Shown here in pieces: positions 36,213 to 45,325 of a stretch of DNA of 64,000 nt. How positions within the stretch are numbered: the first letter of the stretch is position 1; the number at the start of each line of letters is the position of its first letter. A model generated the notes under the pieces. The model worked only from the letters and a program-made list of their open reading frames with translations, made no database searches and was not told the origin of the DNA. The DNA is from DATFBY01 sp035253585 (GTDB taxonomy: Bacteria > Gemmatimonadota > Gemmatimonadetes > Gemmatimonadales > Gemmatimonadaceae). Made by a program: the position numbers and the translations under genes. The stretch is from NCBI GenBank assembly GCA_035253585.1, contig DATFBY010000008.1, positions 61,225-125,224 of the forward strand, in the 5' to 3' direction.

Positions 36213-38075
36213 ATGTCCAACCCGCTTTCGTTTCAACGTCCGGCGCGCGCCGGTTTGGCAGTCGTGCTGGCCACGGCCGGCTTCGCTGGATATTCGCTCG
36301 CGTCGGGTGGGGCCGCACCGGCTGTGGCTGTATTTCGGGCCGACCGCACTCACTCCGGCGTTTATGACGGCAAGCTCGCGGCGTCGTTCGGAGGCGTCGC
36401 GTGGCGCGTTCAGACGCGCGGCGCCGTCCAGGGCTCGCCAGTGATTGAAGGTGATGTGCTCTATGTCGGCAGCACCGACGGCCGCTTGTACGCGCTCCAT
36501 CGAGGAAACGGCGAGCAATGGTGGGTGTTCGACGCCAAGTCGCCGATCGCGTCGACCCCTGCCGTCGCCGAAGGTCTCGTGATCTTCTCTGCCCGCGATC
36601 GCCGATTGAGAGCAGTCGACGCGAGAAATGGCCGCGAACGCTGGAGCGTACCCTTTGGCAGAGACCTTCCGTGGGCGTGGGGGCACGAGAGCGGCGACTT
36701 CTATCTTTCATCGCCTAACTATTCGGATGGAACCATCTATGTCGGCGCGGGCGACGGCCAGCTCTACGCCATTCGCGCGCGTGACGGGCGCGTGCTCTGG
36801 CGGGCCCCGACCGAAGGACGCGTTCGCTCGTCGCCGGCTGTCGATGGCGATCTCGTTTTCGTCGGCAGTGCCGATGGAAGGATGTATGCGTTCGAGGCAG
36901 CCACGGGACGTCGCCGGTGGCGATTCGACACCGAGGGGGTGAAGCTCGAGTCGCGCAACTTCGGCTACGATCGTCGCACCGTGCAATCGTCGCCGGCGGT
37001 CAAAGACGGACTCGTCGTCTTCGGCTGCCGCGATGGGTTCTTGTACGGCGTCGATCGCGCGACCGGTGCGGAACGTTGGCGTTTCGATCACAAGATCTCG
37101 TGGGTGAACACCTCGCCCGCGATTCACGAGGGACTCGCGTTCGCCGGCAGCTCGGACGGGCGCTTCGCGCACGCCGTCGATGTCCGCACGGGTGAAGAGC
37201 GCTGGAGGGTGACGACGCCTTCGTTGGTTTGGTCGTCGCCCACGGTATCGGGCGACGCGGTATACGTCGGTGACTGGGCCGGGAATCTGCTGGCCGTCGA
37301 TGCGCGCACCGGCGCAGTTCGGTGGCGTCATCGCATGGGCGGACGGATGCTGTCGTCTCCCGCCATCGCCGATGGCCGCATCTATGTCGGGAGTGATGAT
37401 GGCGGCATCTACGCCTATCAAACGGCGGCTGCGCCGCTGCAGCGCGCGGTGTACTGGGACACCACCATGCTGAACGCGAACACCGCCGCGGGCAGTCTTC
37501 GTGCGCGCGACTATCTGCGCGACCGCGACTACCGTGTGCTCGTCGCCGACTCTCTGGCGCCGTTTCTCGCCGCTCGCATTGCCGATGGCGCGCCGAGCGT
37601 GGTGGTGTTCACCATGGATGCGTATCCCGATGCCGTCGCTGGCGCGTCGGACAGCTCGCTGCTACGTCGCTATCTGGAGACTGGCGGCCGCATCGTGTGG
37701 ACCGGCATGCCGCCCGCGCTTTGGCCGCGCGATCTGGCAACCGGCCAAGGAGATCTGCTGAAGATCGACCGGACGGGACCCGCTCGCTTGTTAGGCGTGG
37801 CCCATTCGCGCGCCAACTTCGACCCTCGCCCGTCGACGTTCACCACCGTCGGCGAGCGCTGGGGTCTTTCCGGCTGGTGGATGATGGCCTGGGGCGCCGA
37901 CAGCGCGGCCGTGGATGATGTGCTTGCCGTCGATGACGACGGCCTCGCTACCGCGTGGACAAAGCGCATCGGCAAGGGTCTGTTCGTCAGGCTGCCGATT
38001 GCGACGAGAGATGAGCCGCCTGGGCCCGGGCAGCTGTTGATGTTGCAGATGGTGGCGGAGAAAGCAGAGCGATAG
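36213..38075 (+). CDS. PQQ-type beta-propeller protein with C-terminal amidotransferase-like domain
   Basis: A 620-residue protein from ATG 36213; the longer frame to 35280 overlaps thiolase and is rejected. An N-terminal anchor or signal (GLAVVLATAGFAGYSLASGG) is followed by at least seven propeller blades with the repeated pattern VYVGSxDGxxYAxxxxxGxxxW, up to about residue 410. The remainder (LRDRDYRVLVADSLAPFLAA; LLRRYLETGGRIVWTG) resembles a ThuA/class I glutamine-amidotransferase-like fold. Active residues are not evident. Probably an exported binding protein. Confidence 0.75.
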   Translation: MSNPLSFQRPARAGLAVVLATAGFAGYSLASGGAAPAVAVFRADRTHSGVYDGKLAASFGGVAWRVQTRGAVQGSPVIEGDVLYVGSTDGRLYALHRGNGEQWWVFDAKSPIASTPAVAEGLVIFSARDRRLRAVDARNGRERWSVPFGRDLPWAWGHESGDFYLSSPNYSDGTIYVGAGDGQLYAIRARDGRVLWRAPTEGRVRSSPAVDGDLVFVGSADGRMYAFEAATGRRRWRFDTEGVKLESRNFGYDRRTVQSSPAVKDGLVVFGCRDGFLYGVDRATGAERWRFDHKISWVNTSPAIHEGLAFAGSSDGRFAHAVDVRTGEERWRVTTPSLVWSSPTVSGDAVYVGDWAGNLLAVDARTGAVRWRHRMGGRMLSSPAIADGRIYVGSDDGGIYAYQTAAAPLQRAVYWDTTMLNANTAAGSLRARDYLRDRDYRVLVADSLAPFLAARIADGAPSVVVFTMDAYPDAVAGASDSSLLRRYLETGGRIVWTGMPPALWPRDLATGQGDLLKIDRTGPARLLGVAHSRANFDPRPSTFTTVGERWGLSGWWMMAWGADSAAVDDVLAVDDDGLATAWTKRIGKGLFVRLPIATRDEPPGPGQLLMLQMVAEKAER

Positions 38076-38080
38076 AGGCT

Positions 38081-38169
38081 CGAGATTCGAGATTCGAGAT
38101 TCGGAAAGCACACCTGATGAGTTCCGACTCCGCCGTTCCGAATCTCGAATCTCGAATCTCGAAATCTCG
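38081..38169. repeat. Heptad-armed hairpin repeat, copy 4 (GAGATTC type)
   Basis: Left arm 38081-38105 has three GAGATTC units and right arm 38136-38169 has GAATCTC units. The core reads GCACACCTGATGAG, then TTCCGACTCCGCCG, as in copies 1, 3 and 5. It lies between the convergent propeller gene (ends 38075) and Vgb-like gene (ends 38174), occupying almost all of the gap. Confidence 0.87.
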
Positions 38170-38173
38170 CACG

Positions 38174-39244
38174 TCACGGCACCCTCGCCCTTCCAATCGT
38201 ATTCTTGTCCGTCCCGAACCAGATCGACCGCGTCGGCTTGTGGAAGATCATGTGGCGAACGGTGCCGCCGCCGCTCTGGGCAATCGGTGTCACGCTGAAA
38301 AATTCCTTCGTCTTCGGATCGAAGCCCACCAGGCGATTCGGCTGCACGCCCGTCTCCACGGTCCACAGACGATCCTTGTCGTCGACGGTCATCGCGTACG
38401 GCAGCGCCGACGCGCCTGACGGGAGCGCGATCTCGGTCACGGCGCCGGTCGCCGGATCGAGTCGGCCCAGCCGGCCGCGCGGGTAATCGCCATACCAAAC
38501 CATATCGTCCGATGTCACCGCGATGCGGCGGCCACGACTGCCCGCGTCAGGCGACGCGAACTCCTTGATGGCGAACGTCGCCGGGTCGATCATCGCCGTC
38601 TTGTTGGTGCCGAACTCGTTGAACCAGACACGCCCCTTCGAGTCGACGACGATTCCGTACGGACGAGCATTCTCCGTCGGCACCTTGATCAGGCGCACGG
38701 CGCCGGTGGATGTCGTCAGCTTCCCGACGAAGTTGCTCTGCTGCGCGGTGAACCAGATGTCGCCGTTCCTGTCGAAGACCAGGGTGTGCGGATCGCGGGC
38801 CGCCTCGTCAGGCATCGGGTACTTCGTGATCTTGCCGGTGGCCGGGTCGATCCTACCGATGTGCCCGTTGCGGTTCCCCGCGTACCAGACCATGCCCTTC
38901 GAGTCGACGATCAGATTGTGCGGGTGCGTACCGGCGTCGATCTCGAAGCGCTTGAAGGTGCCCGGACCCGGGTCGAGATACGCGACGTAGTTCCCCGCCT
39001 GCCCCACGAACCACACTCGGCCCGCACCATCCACGTACGGATCGCGCGGCCGACTGCTCTCCCAGGGAACGGTCCACTCGGTGATCTCCACCGGTGTGTT
39101 CGACTCGGCCGACGCCACCGTTGCGCTCGATGGAGCACCGACGGTGCCCGGCACGTCTCGATCGTTGCCCGGCGATGCAATCGCATACGCGGCAACCGCT
39201 GCCACCGCGACGGCGAGCCCGCCGACGACGACTCCTGCACGCAT
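38174..39244 (-). CDS. Virginiamycin-B-lyase-like (Vgb) propeller protein
   Basis: A 356-residue exported protein starting MRAGVVVGGLAVAVAAVAAY; GGAAGGAGG before the ATG fixes the start. Repeated blades of the form DSKGxVWYAxNxxGxIGRIDPATGK are typical of Vgb/streptogramin lyase-like and SMP-30-like propellers. The catalytic residues of true Vgb cannot be verified by eye, and most such proteins are not antibiotic lyases. It may bind or turn over a small ligand in the periplasm. Confidence 0.75.
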   Translation of the reverse strand: MRAGVVVGGLAVAVAAVAAYAIASPGNDRDVPGTVGAPSSATVASAESNTPVEITEWTVPWESSRPRDPYVDGAGRVWFVGQAGNYVAYLDPGPGTFKRFEIDAGTHPHNLIVDSKGMVWYAGNRNGHIGRIDPATGKITKYPMPDEAARDPHTLVFDRNGDIWFTAQQSNFVGKLTTSTGAVRLIKVPTENARPYGIVVDSKGRVWFNEFGTNKTAMIDPATFAIKEFASPDAGSRGRRIAVTSDDMVWYGDYPRGRLGRLDPATGAVTEIALPSGASALPYAMTVDDKDRLWTVETGVQPNRLVGFDPKTKEFFSVTPIAQSGGGTVRHMIFHKPTRSIWFGTDKNTIGRARVP

Positions 39245-39321
39245 GAATGCCTCCTTCCGTTCGATGAGCCTTTGCACCCTCAAAGATTACGCGCGATGCC
39301 AGGAAAGTGATGAATGCCCGG

Positions 39322-39807
39322 CTACCCTGACGCTTCCGTGACATCGAAGACTGCCGGCGGTGGCTCGGTGAGCCCGGAGCCTTCTGGATTCGCGCTCCGC
39401 ACCTCGAGCGGCAGCTGAACATGGCCGTCGAGTGCCAGCGGAATGAGCCAGCGAATGTTGTCGATCACGTTGTCGGGCAGTGCTCGCGTGTCCGCGAGAA
39501 AGACTTCCTGGTCCTCCGACGTGCGCGCTTCCCCCGCTTTCGCATCAATGGCACGAAGCACGTGCATGCGGTAGACGGGGTCATCCCACACCAGCACCTC
39601 GCTCCACTCGTCGACCTCGACGCCGGTCTCCTCGAGTAGCTCTCGACGCGCCGCGTCGGACGGCGTCTCTCCCGGCAGGACCTTTCCACCGGGCGCATTC
39701 ACCTTACCCGCCTGCCACGCCGGACGCGTCTTCCGCAACAGCACGACGTGGCGCCGGTCGGGCGTGAACAGCAACGCGAGAACGTAGGTGAAGTGTCGGC
39801 CGGCCAT
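39322..39807 (-). CDS. NUDIX hydrolase
   Basis: A 161-residue protein. The NUDIX box is complete, beginning GGKVLPGETPSDAARRELLE and ending with the TGVEV segment, matching Gx5Ex7REUxEExGU. The early block YVLALLFTPDRRHVVLLRKT resembles MutT/8-oxo-dGTP diphosphatase types. A GTG at 39834 is an alternative start. The probable substrate is a damaged nucleotide, but NUDIX specificity is not readable here. Confidence 0.87.
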   Translation of the reverse strand: MAGRHFTYVLALLFTPDRRHVVLLRKTRPAWQAGKVNAPGGKVLPGETPSDAARRELLEETGVEVDEWSEVLVWDDPVYRMHVLRAIDAKAGEARTSEDQEVFLADTRALPDNVIDNIRWLIPLALDGHVQLPLEVRSANPEGSGLTEPPPAVFDVTEASG

Positions 39808-39898
39808 GCGCTCGTAGTTTGCCAACCAGCGCACGTCGGCGAAAGGGTTGACACTTGTGCCTGACGACGACCCGGCGGCTTCTCGCGCCGCCAGCGCA

Positions 39899-42559
39899 TC
39901 ACTCCGCTCGAAGCGCTACCATTGGGCTGACGCGCGACGCGCGACGCGCGGGTATCCAACACGCAAACCCCGCCGCCGCGGCCAGCAGCATGACCGCCGC
40001 GGCCAGTGTCAGTGGATCCTCCGGGCGCACACCGTACAGCAATCCGCGAAGTACGCGTCCGACGGCGAGGAACAGCGCGGCGCCGACGACCAACCCCACT
40101 ACAGCGAGTCGCGCACCGCCGCCCAACACCATACGCACCACGTCCCCCGGCCTCGCCCCCAGCGCCATTCGCACTCCGATCTCGCGGGTGCGCTCCGCGG
40201 TCGCATAACTGAGCACGCCGTATACGCCGAGCAGTGCGAGCAGGAGCGAGAGCGACGCAAAGCCGGTCAAGACGGCCATCGCCATGCGACGCGCGCCGAC
40301 CGAGCGCTCGATCAGTGTCGGAAGTGCCTCGATCTCGTACACCGGAAGCTTGGGGTCGACCTGGAGCACCAGCGCGCGCAGCGTCGGTGCCAGCGACGCC
40401 GTGGGAACACCGCTGCGCACGGCATAGTGCATTGCGCCGATCCAACCATTCTGCGCGTGCGGCAGGTAGATGGTCGCCTTCGTCTCCTCGTCGAGCTCGC
40501 TGTGCTTCACACTGGCGACAACGCCGATGATCTCCGTCTCCTGCCCGGAGTCGATCCGCCGGCCGATGGGATCCTGTCCCCTGAAGTACTGACGCGCGAG
40601 CTGCTCATCGATGATGACGACCTTCGGAGCATCTCGCCGATCGCGCTCGTCGAACGTTCGCCCGCGGAGGAGTGGGATTCCCATCGCCTCGAAGTAGCTC
40701 CCACTCACGAACCTGAGATTTGCGTGTCGCTCCGGCTCTCCCGGTACACTCGCCATCCCTTCGATCTGAAAGGTGGTGCTATTGGTTCGCGAGTCGAAGG
40801 GAAGATTCGTCGTCAACCCCACCGCCTCCACACCTGGGATCGCGCGCAGCCGTTGCGCGACCTCTCCGAAGAGCGCCAGCCGTGGCTCCCAGTCAGCGTA
40901 TCGCGCGTCAGGCAGTGAGATGCGAAACGCGGTGACTTCTTGCGGCCGGAATCCGGGATCGGTTTCGAGCAGCCGCTTCAGCGATCGAACCATCAGTCCG
41001 GAGCCCAGCAGCAATACCAGCGCGAGTGCCATCTGCACGATGACGCTGCCCTGTAGCAGCGGATGGCTCGACATGCCGCCGCTCGAGGTTCTCGCCGATA
41101 CCTTGAGCTGCTCTTGTATGTCGACTCGCGACGCGCGCAGCGCCGGCACGAGGCCGAAGAGAATGGCTGCGACGACAGTCACCGCCGCCGTGAACGCGAG
41201 CGTAGGCCCATGGAGTCGCGCATCGGCAAGTGCGTCGTAGCCGGCGGCCGATGTCCTCGTCAACACCTTCAACAGCATCGCGCCGATCCCGATGCCTAAC
41301 GATCCGCCGAGCAGTGCCAACAGTACGCTCTCGACGAGGAGCTGTCTGGCAATGGCCCAACGGCCCGCGCCGAGCGCGGTGCGGACCGCCAGCTCTCGAG
41401 CGCGGAGCGCGCCCCGGACCAGCTGAAGATTGGCGACGTTCGCGCAAGCGATGAGCAGCACCAGCGCCACCGCGCCCATCAACACGAGCAGTACGAGCCG
41501 AAGGTCTCCCGCCAGATAGGTCGCCAGCGGCCGTGCGCTGATCGACGAGGCTAGTGGCGAATCGGGATCCGGTCCGCCGTACTCTCGCTGCCAACGACGC
41601 GCTTCGTTGTCCAACCCGGCCTCGAGCTGCGCACGCGACACGCCCCGCCTGACGCGCGCGACAGCATCCATGTACCATGAGCTGCGCTGCGCCGGCGACC
41701 GCACACGTTCGGTGATCTCGAACGGCGCCCAGATTGCCGCATCTCGCGGGTGACGAAAGCTCGGAGGTAGCACGCCGATCACTTCGTGAATCTGGCCGTT
41801 GATCTCGAGCTGTCGGCCCATGAAGCTCTCGTCACCACCCGAGAGCTGTCGCCATAGACCGTGGCTCAGGACGACCACGCGATGCGTTCCGTTCTCCGAG
41901 TCTTCGGGACGATACAAGCGCCCGACGAGAGGCCGCCCCTCGAACACATCGAAGAACCTGCCCAGCGTTCGCGTCCCCTCGACTCTGAGAGGATCGCCGA
42001 GTCCCGTGATCGTGAAGCTCTCGGGGGTGTACGCCGTGCTGGCGTCGAAGAGATCGGAGCGCGCGGCGAGGTCCATCCACTCGAGCGGCGACACCGCCGC
42101 GTTGTCCAGCGGAAGCACCGGCACTTCGTTGCGTAGCACAACCAGGCGGTCGAGGTCGCGGATCGGTAGTGGACGCAGTAGAACCGTGTCGATCGCGCCG
42201 AAGATCGCCGCGTTGGCGCCGATGCCGAGTCCGAGCGTGAGTACCACGATTGCCGTGAAGAGCGGACGCCGAGTCAGCGTTCGCACCGCGTACGAGGCGT
42301 CGTTGCGCAGCGCATCGAGCCACGCCGCGCGGTCGCGAGCGCGGAGCGAGCTCCGATCGATGGCCTCGCACTCCGCCTCGATCCGCGCGACATCTCCGAA
42401 GCGAAGCTTCACCTCCCGCTCGGCGTCAGCGCGCGAGCGGCCGGCGCTGACTAGCTCATCGATCCGCTCCTCGATGTGAAAGCGGAGCTCCTCGTCGACG
42501 TCCCTTCGCACCCGCGGTAGTGCCAGCGGGAGCCGGAAGAGCCGCTTTCGCCCGGTCAT
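39899..42559 (-). CDS. ADOP/MacB-like duplicated permease, pair 3
   Basis: An 886-residue permease; the ATG at 42559 (MTGRKRLFRLPLALPRV) overlaps the PadR stop (ATGA). The longer frame to 42799 runs over PadR. The N-terminal domain VRRDVDEELRFHIEERIDEL precedes the first helix (LGLGIGANAAIFGAID). The central bundle is AVALVLLIACANVANLQLVR and the end RRASRVSPMVALRAE. It differs from the others in using ARQLL where four paralogues have VRQLL, and lacks the octamer there. Substrate unknown. Confidence 0.9.
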   Translation of the reverse strand: MTGRKRLFRLPLALPRVRRDVDEELRFHIEERIDELVSAGRSRADAEREVKLRFGDVARIEAECEAIDRSSLRARDRAAWLDALRNDASYAVRTLTRRPLFTAIVVLTLGLGIGANAAIFGAIDTVLLRPLPIRDLDRLVVLRNEVPVLPLDNAAVSPLEWMDLAARSDLFDASTAYTPESFTITGLGDPLRVEGTRTLGRFFDVFEGRPLVGRLYRPEDSENGTHRVVVLSHGLWRQLSGGDESFMGRQLEINGQIHEVIGVLPPSFRHPRDAAIWAPFEITERVRSPAQRSSWYMDAVARVRRGVSRAQLEAGLDNEARRWQREYGGPDPDSPLASSISARPLATYLAGDLRLVLLVLMGAVALVLLIACANVANLQLVRGALRARELAVRTALGAGRWAIARQLLVESVLLALLGGSLGIGIGAMLLKVLTRTSAAGYDALADARLHGPTLAFTAAVTVVAAILFGLVPALRASRVDIQEQLKVSARTSSGGMSSHPLLQGSVIVQMALALVLLLGSGLMVRSLKRLLETDPGFRPQEVTAFRISLPDARYADWEPRLALFGEVAQRLRAIPGVEAVGLTTNLPFDSRTNSTTFQIEGMASVPGEPERHANLRFVSGSYFEAMGIPLLRGRTFDERDRRDAPKVVIIDEQLARQYFRGQDPIGRRIDSGQETEIIGVVASVKHSELDEETKATIYLPHAQNGWIGAMHYAVRSGVPTASLAPTLRALVLQVDPKLPVYEIEALPTLIERSVGARRMAMAVLTGFASLSLLLALLGVYGVLSYATAERTREIGVRMALGARPGDVVRMVLGGGARLAVVGLVVGAALFLAVGRVLRGLLYGVRPEDPLTLAAAVMLLAAAAGFACWIPARRASRVSPMVALRAE

Positions 42560-42897
42560 GGCGTAGCTCGCGCTGCTACGACGAGCCCGACCGCCCGCGA
42601 ATAGCGCGTCCACTTGGAGACTTCCGACGCCAGCTTCCGTCGCCCCATCGCGGTCAGACGGTAGAACTTGGCTTTCCGGTTCCTCTCGGTGACGCCCCAC
42701 TCCGCCTCGAGCCAACCGCGCTGCTCCATGCGATGCAGCGAGGGGTAGAGCGCGCCCTCTTCGATTTGCAGCGTGTCCTGCGTCGTCTCCTCGATCCACC
42801 GAAGCACCGCCAGGCCGTGCTTGGGGCCCCAGCTCAGGGCCTTCAGGATCATGAGATCGAGCGTCCCCCGCAGGAGATCGAGATCAGCGTCCGACAT
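42556..42897 (-). CDS. PadR family regulator, pair 3
   Basis: A 113-residue regulator beginning MSDADLDLLRGTLDLMILKA. AAGGA five bases before the ATG at 42897 fixes the start and excludes the longer frame. Winged-helix blocks are LSWGPKHGLAVLRWIEETT, IEEGALYPSLHRMEQRGWLE and KAKFYRLTAMGR. Its stop overlaps the ADOP start, so the pair is translationally coupled. Two dyads at its promoter are probable binding sites. Confidence 0.88.
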   Translation of the reverse strand: MSDADLDLLRGTLDLMILKALSWGPKHGLAVLRWIEETTQDTLQIEEGALYPSLHRMEQRGWLEAEWGVTERNRKAKFYRLTAMGRRKLASEVSKWTRYSRAVGLVVAARATP

Positions 42898-42907
42898 GTC
42901 GTCCTTA

Positions 42908-42959
42908 CCTAAGCTTCTTAGGCTAGGATAGTGGCGCTCACCTAAGAACGCAAGGTGAG
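42908..42959 (-). promoter_or_regulatory. Promoter and two dyads upstream of PadR 3
   Basis: On the minus strand TTGCGT (42953-42948) and TATCCT (42930-42925) are separated by 17 bases. CCTAAG-CTT-CTTAGG (42908-42922) lies just after the -10, and CTCACCT-N9-AGGTGAG (42937-42959) spans spacer and -35. Both dyads are perfect. Binding there by PadR would block transcription of pair 3. Confidence 0.65.
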
Positions 42960-43094
42960 GGCGCTCCAGGTCTTTCGACACCCACTAGCTAGGCGTGGGT
43001 GCGGGTCGCTAAAGTTCGGCGCGTTCTCACGGGCGACCTCCCCGGTCCACCCGCTCACATACTCACATCCGTCTCATTCGCCGTCGGGCCCGCG

Positions 43095-43634
43095 ATGCTG
43101 CTCGCCCTCTTCCTCGGTGTGCTCACCGTCTCCCCTGTCGCCGACGACTCGCTCATCGCCAAGCGCGTCGCGGCCGTGGCACACGACTCCGTCAAGTTGG
43201 GCGACGGTGTCATCGCCGACCGAATACTCGTCGAGAAAGGATTGAGACGGCTCACGCTGATCAGGAACGGCGTGAAGGTGCGCACCTATCAGGTGGCGCT
43301 CGGCCGGAACCCAGTGGGCGACAAGGAGCGGCGCGGCGACATGCGCACTCCGGAAGGCCGGTACACGATCAACGCGCGGGTCGAGCAGAGCAAATTCCAC
43401 CTCGCGCTCCGCATCTCCTACCCTAGCGCCGACGACGTCGCCCGCGCCGACTCGTTAGGCGTCTCACCGGGCGGGGACATCATGATTCACGGCTTGCCGA
43501 ACGGTCGCGGCAGCGTCGGCGCCGCGCACCGGGAGTTCGACTGGACGGAAGGGTGTATCGCCGTGACCAACGAGGAGATCGAGGAGATCTGGCGTGCGGT
43601 GCCGATCGGCACCGTCATCGAGATCCGCCCCTAG
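43095..43634 (+). CDS. Exported L,D-transpeptidase (YkuD family)
   Basis: A 179-residue protein if begun at ATG 43095, giving a signal sequence MLLALFLGVLTVSPVA; a GTG at 42999 is an alternative. The YkuD domain shows LTLIRNGVKVRTYQVALGRN, the TPEGRYTI block and the active-site region MIHGLPNG with FDWTEGCIAVTNEE, where the cysteine is the nucleophile. It probably makes L,D cross-links or attaches proteins to peptidoglycan. It stands alone, convergent with the chemoreceptor gene. Confidence 0.88.
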   Translation: MLLALFLGVLTVSPVADDSLIAKRVAAVAHDSVKLGDGVIADRILVEKGLRRLTLIRNGVKVRTYQVALGRNPVGDKERRGDMRTPEGRYTINARVEQSKFHLALRISYPSADDVARADSLGVSPGGDIMIHGLPNGRGSVGAAHREFDWTEGCIAVTNEEIEEIWRAVPIGTVIEIRP

Positions 43635-43639
43635 CCCCG

Positions 43640-45325
43640 CTACAAGCGGAACTTCACCACCAAGCCGCGCAGGCGATCGGCGCTGGCCGCGAGATGCTGG
43701 GCGGTGGACGCGACTTCCTCCGCGGTTGCGGCGGTCTGTTCGGCGGCGGCGGCCGCTTCCTCACTCGCCGCGGCCTGCGAATCGGCCTGCCCTTCGGCGG
43801 TCTCCAGGTGACGACTCAGCGCGGCGACCGCGTTGCGATTGCCCATCGCTGCCTGCTGGATGTCCGACGTCACTTCTCCGAATCCGGCCAGTGCGGCGTC
43901 GATGACGCCGAGCGCCGTGGCAGCGTCGTTCGAGACCGCGCTCACGTCGCCCAGCTCACCCACACCCGCGTTGAACGCGCTCGCCGCTTCGGCGATGTGC
44001 TGATGCATCGTGCCGACCATCTGCGTCGCTTCGCCCGCCGCCTGGGCGCAATGCTCGGCCAGCTCGCCAACCTCGCGCGCCACAACCGCGAAGCCGCGTC
44101 CGTGCTCGCCGGCACGTGCCGCTTCGATCGAGGCGTTCAGCGCCAGCATCTTCGTCTCGCGCGCGATCTCGTGAATGATGTCGACCAGCGCGCCTAACGA
44201 GGACGATGCCTCCTGAATCTGTTGCACCCGTCCGCCCGACGTGCCGATCACGCGCTTGGCTTCGCCGAGCGCGCGGAGCGCATCGCTAATGCCCCGGCGT
44301 GCGCGCGACGCGGTGGCGCGGATCTCTTCTTCCAGCGCCCGCGACCGGTCGGCCGTACGGTCGAGCGTGTTCGCCGACGTGCCGACTTCGTCCACGATCT
44401 TGCTCGACGTGGTGATCGTGTCCCGCTGCGACTGCGCGTCCCGCGCGACATCGGAGGCCGCACCGCTGATCTCACCCGTCGATGCCGCAGCCTCCTCGGC
44501 CGCGGCGCTGAGCACGCCCGAGATGTTGGCGAGGTCCGACGATTCCCGCTGGATGGACGAGACGAGCACGCGTAGCTCGTGCGCCATCTCCCGGAAGGCG
44601 TCGGTGAGCACGCGGTACTCATCGTCGAAGCCCGAGCCATCCAGGTCGGTGCTGAAGTCCGCCGCGCCGTAGCGCCGCGCGGCCGCCGTCAGGCTGCCGA
44701 GTGGCGACGTGACCGCGCGCCAGGTGACGCGGCCGTACCAGAAGGCGCCCGCCATGCCGAACATGAGCAACAGGACGAGCACGACGCGATAGCGTTCGAT
44801 GCTCAGCTCGACGCGATTGAGCGCGACGCTCGTACGCCGCTGCTGTGACGCGGCGAGCTCGGCGATGTTCGCGTAAAGCGTATCGAGCGCCGCCGTCGCG
44901 TAAGACGCCTGCAATGCCGCCTGATCGATCCGTCCGATGTCGCGATAGGCGCGGGCGTTTGCGAGGCGCACTTCCATCTGCGCCTGCAGGTTGCCGACGC
45001 GCTCGAGGCGCGACCGCTCGTTCATCGTAAGCGCCGCTCCACGGAGAAGCGATCGACGGAGGGAATCGGCTGCCCACGCGAGGCTGTCGAGCTGCGCGCG
45101 ATTCTCGCGTCCAGTGAGGAGAGCGGCTTGCGCCAACGTCACCGAGCGCAGCGCGGCGTCGCCGCTCTCGTTGAGGCGGCCGCTGAACACCGACTCCTCG
45201 CGCATGCGAGCGCGCAGGTCGTCGTGTACGGAGTCGAGCGCCGTCATACCGAGCCAGATGGCGGCAATGAGCATTACCATCATCAGGCCGAAGCCGGCCA
45301 GCAAACGTCCGCGAATGGTTCTCAC
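43640..45325 (-). CDS. Methyl-accepting chemotaxis protein
   Basis: A 561-residue receptor from a GTG. Helix 1 is about residues 8-30, a helical periplasmic domain spans roughly 31-178, and helix 2 is 180-198, followed by HAMP. The cytoplasmic coiled coil includes the invariant tip TKMLALNASIEAARAGEHGR and GFAVVAREVGELAE. The start overlaps the stop of a periplasmic binding-protein gene (GTGA, 45322-45325). That suggests it reads the ligand state of that binding protein. No other chemotaxis gene lies in the window. Confidence 0.92.
   Translation of the reverse strand: MRTIRGRLLAGFGLMMVMLIAAIWLGMTALDSVHDDLRARMREESVFSGRLNESGDAALRSVTLAQAALLTGRENRAQLDSLAWAADSLRRSLLRGAALTMNERSRLERVGNLQAQMEVRLANARAYRDIGRIDQAALQASYATAALDTLYANIAELAASQQRRTSVALNRVELSIERYRVVLVLLLMFGMAGAFWYGRVTWRAVTSPLGSLTAAARRYGAADFSTDLDGSGFDDEYRVLTDAFREMAHELRVLVSSIQRESSDLANISGVLSAAAEEAAASTGEISGAASDVARDAQSQRDTITTSSKIVDEVGTSANTLDRTADRSRALEEEIRATASRARRGISDALRALGEAKRVIGTSGGRVQQIQEASSSLGALVDIIHEIARETKMLALNASIEAARAGEHGRGFAVVAREVGELAEHCAQAAGEATQMVGTMHQHIAEAASAFNAGVGELGDVSAVSNDAATALGVIDAALAGFGEVTSDIQQAAMGNRNAVAALSRHLETAEGQADSQAAASEEAAAAAEQTAATAEEVASTAQHLAASADRLRGLVVKFRL

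Noticed and set aside
35280..38075. A 931-residue propeller gene
   Set aside because: The first 311 codons overlap the thiolase gene antisense; ATG 36213 with an export signal is the real start.
38174..39244. Calling the Vgb-like propeller an antibiotic lyase
   Set aside because: Most proteins of this fold are not streptogramin lyases and active residues could not be verified.
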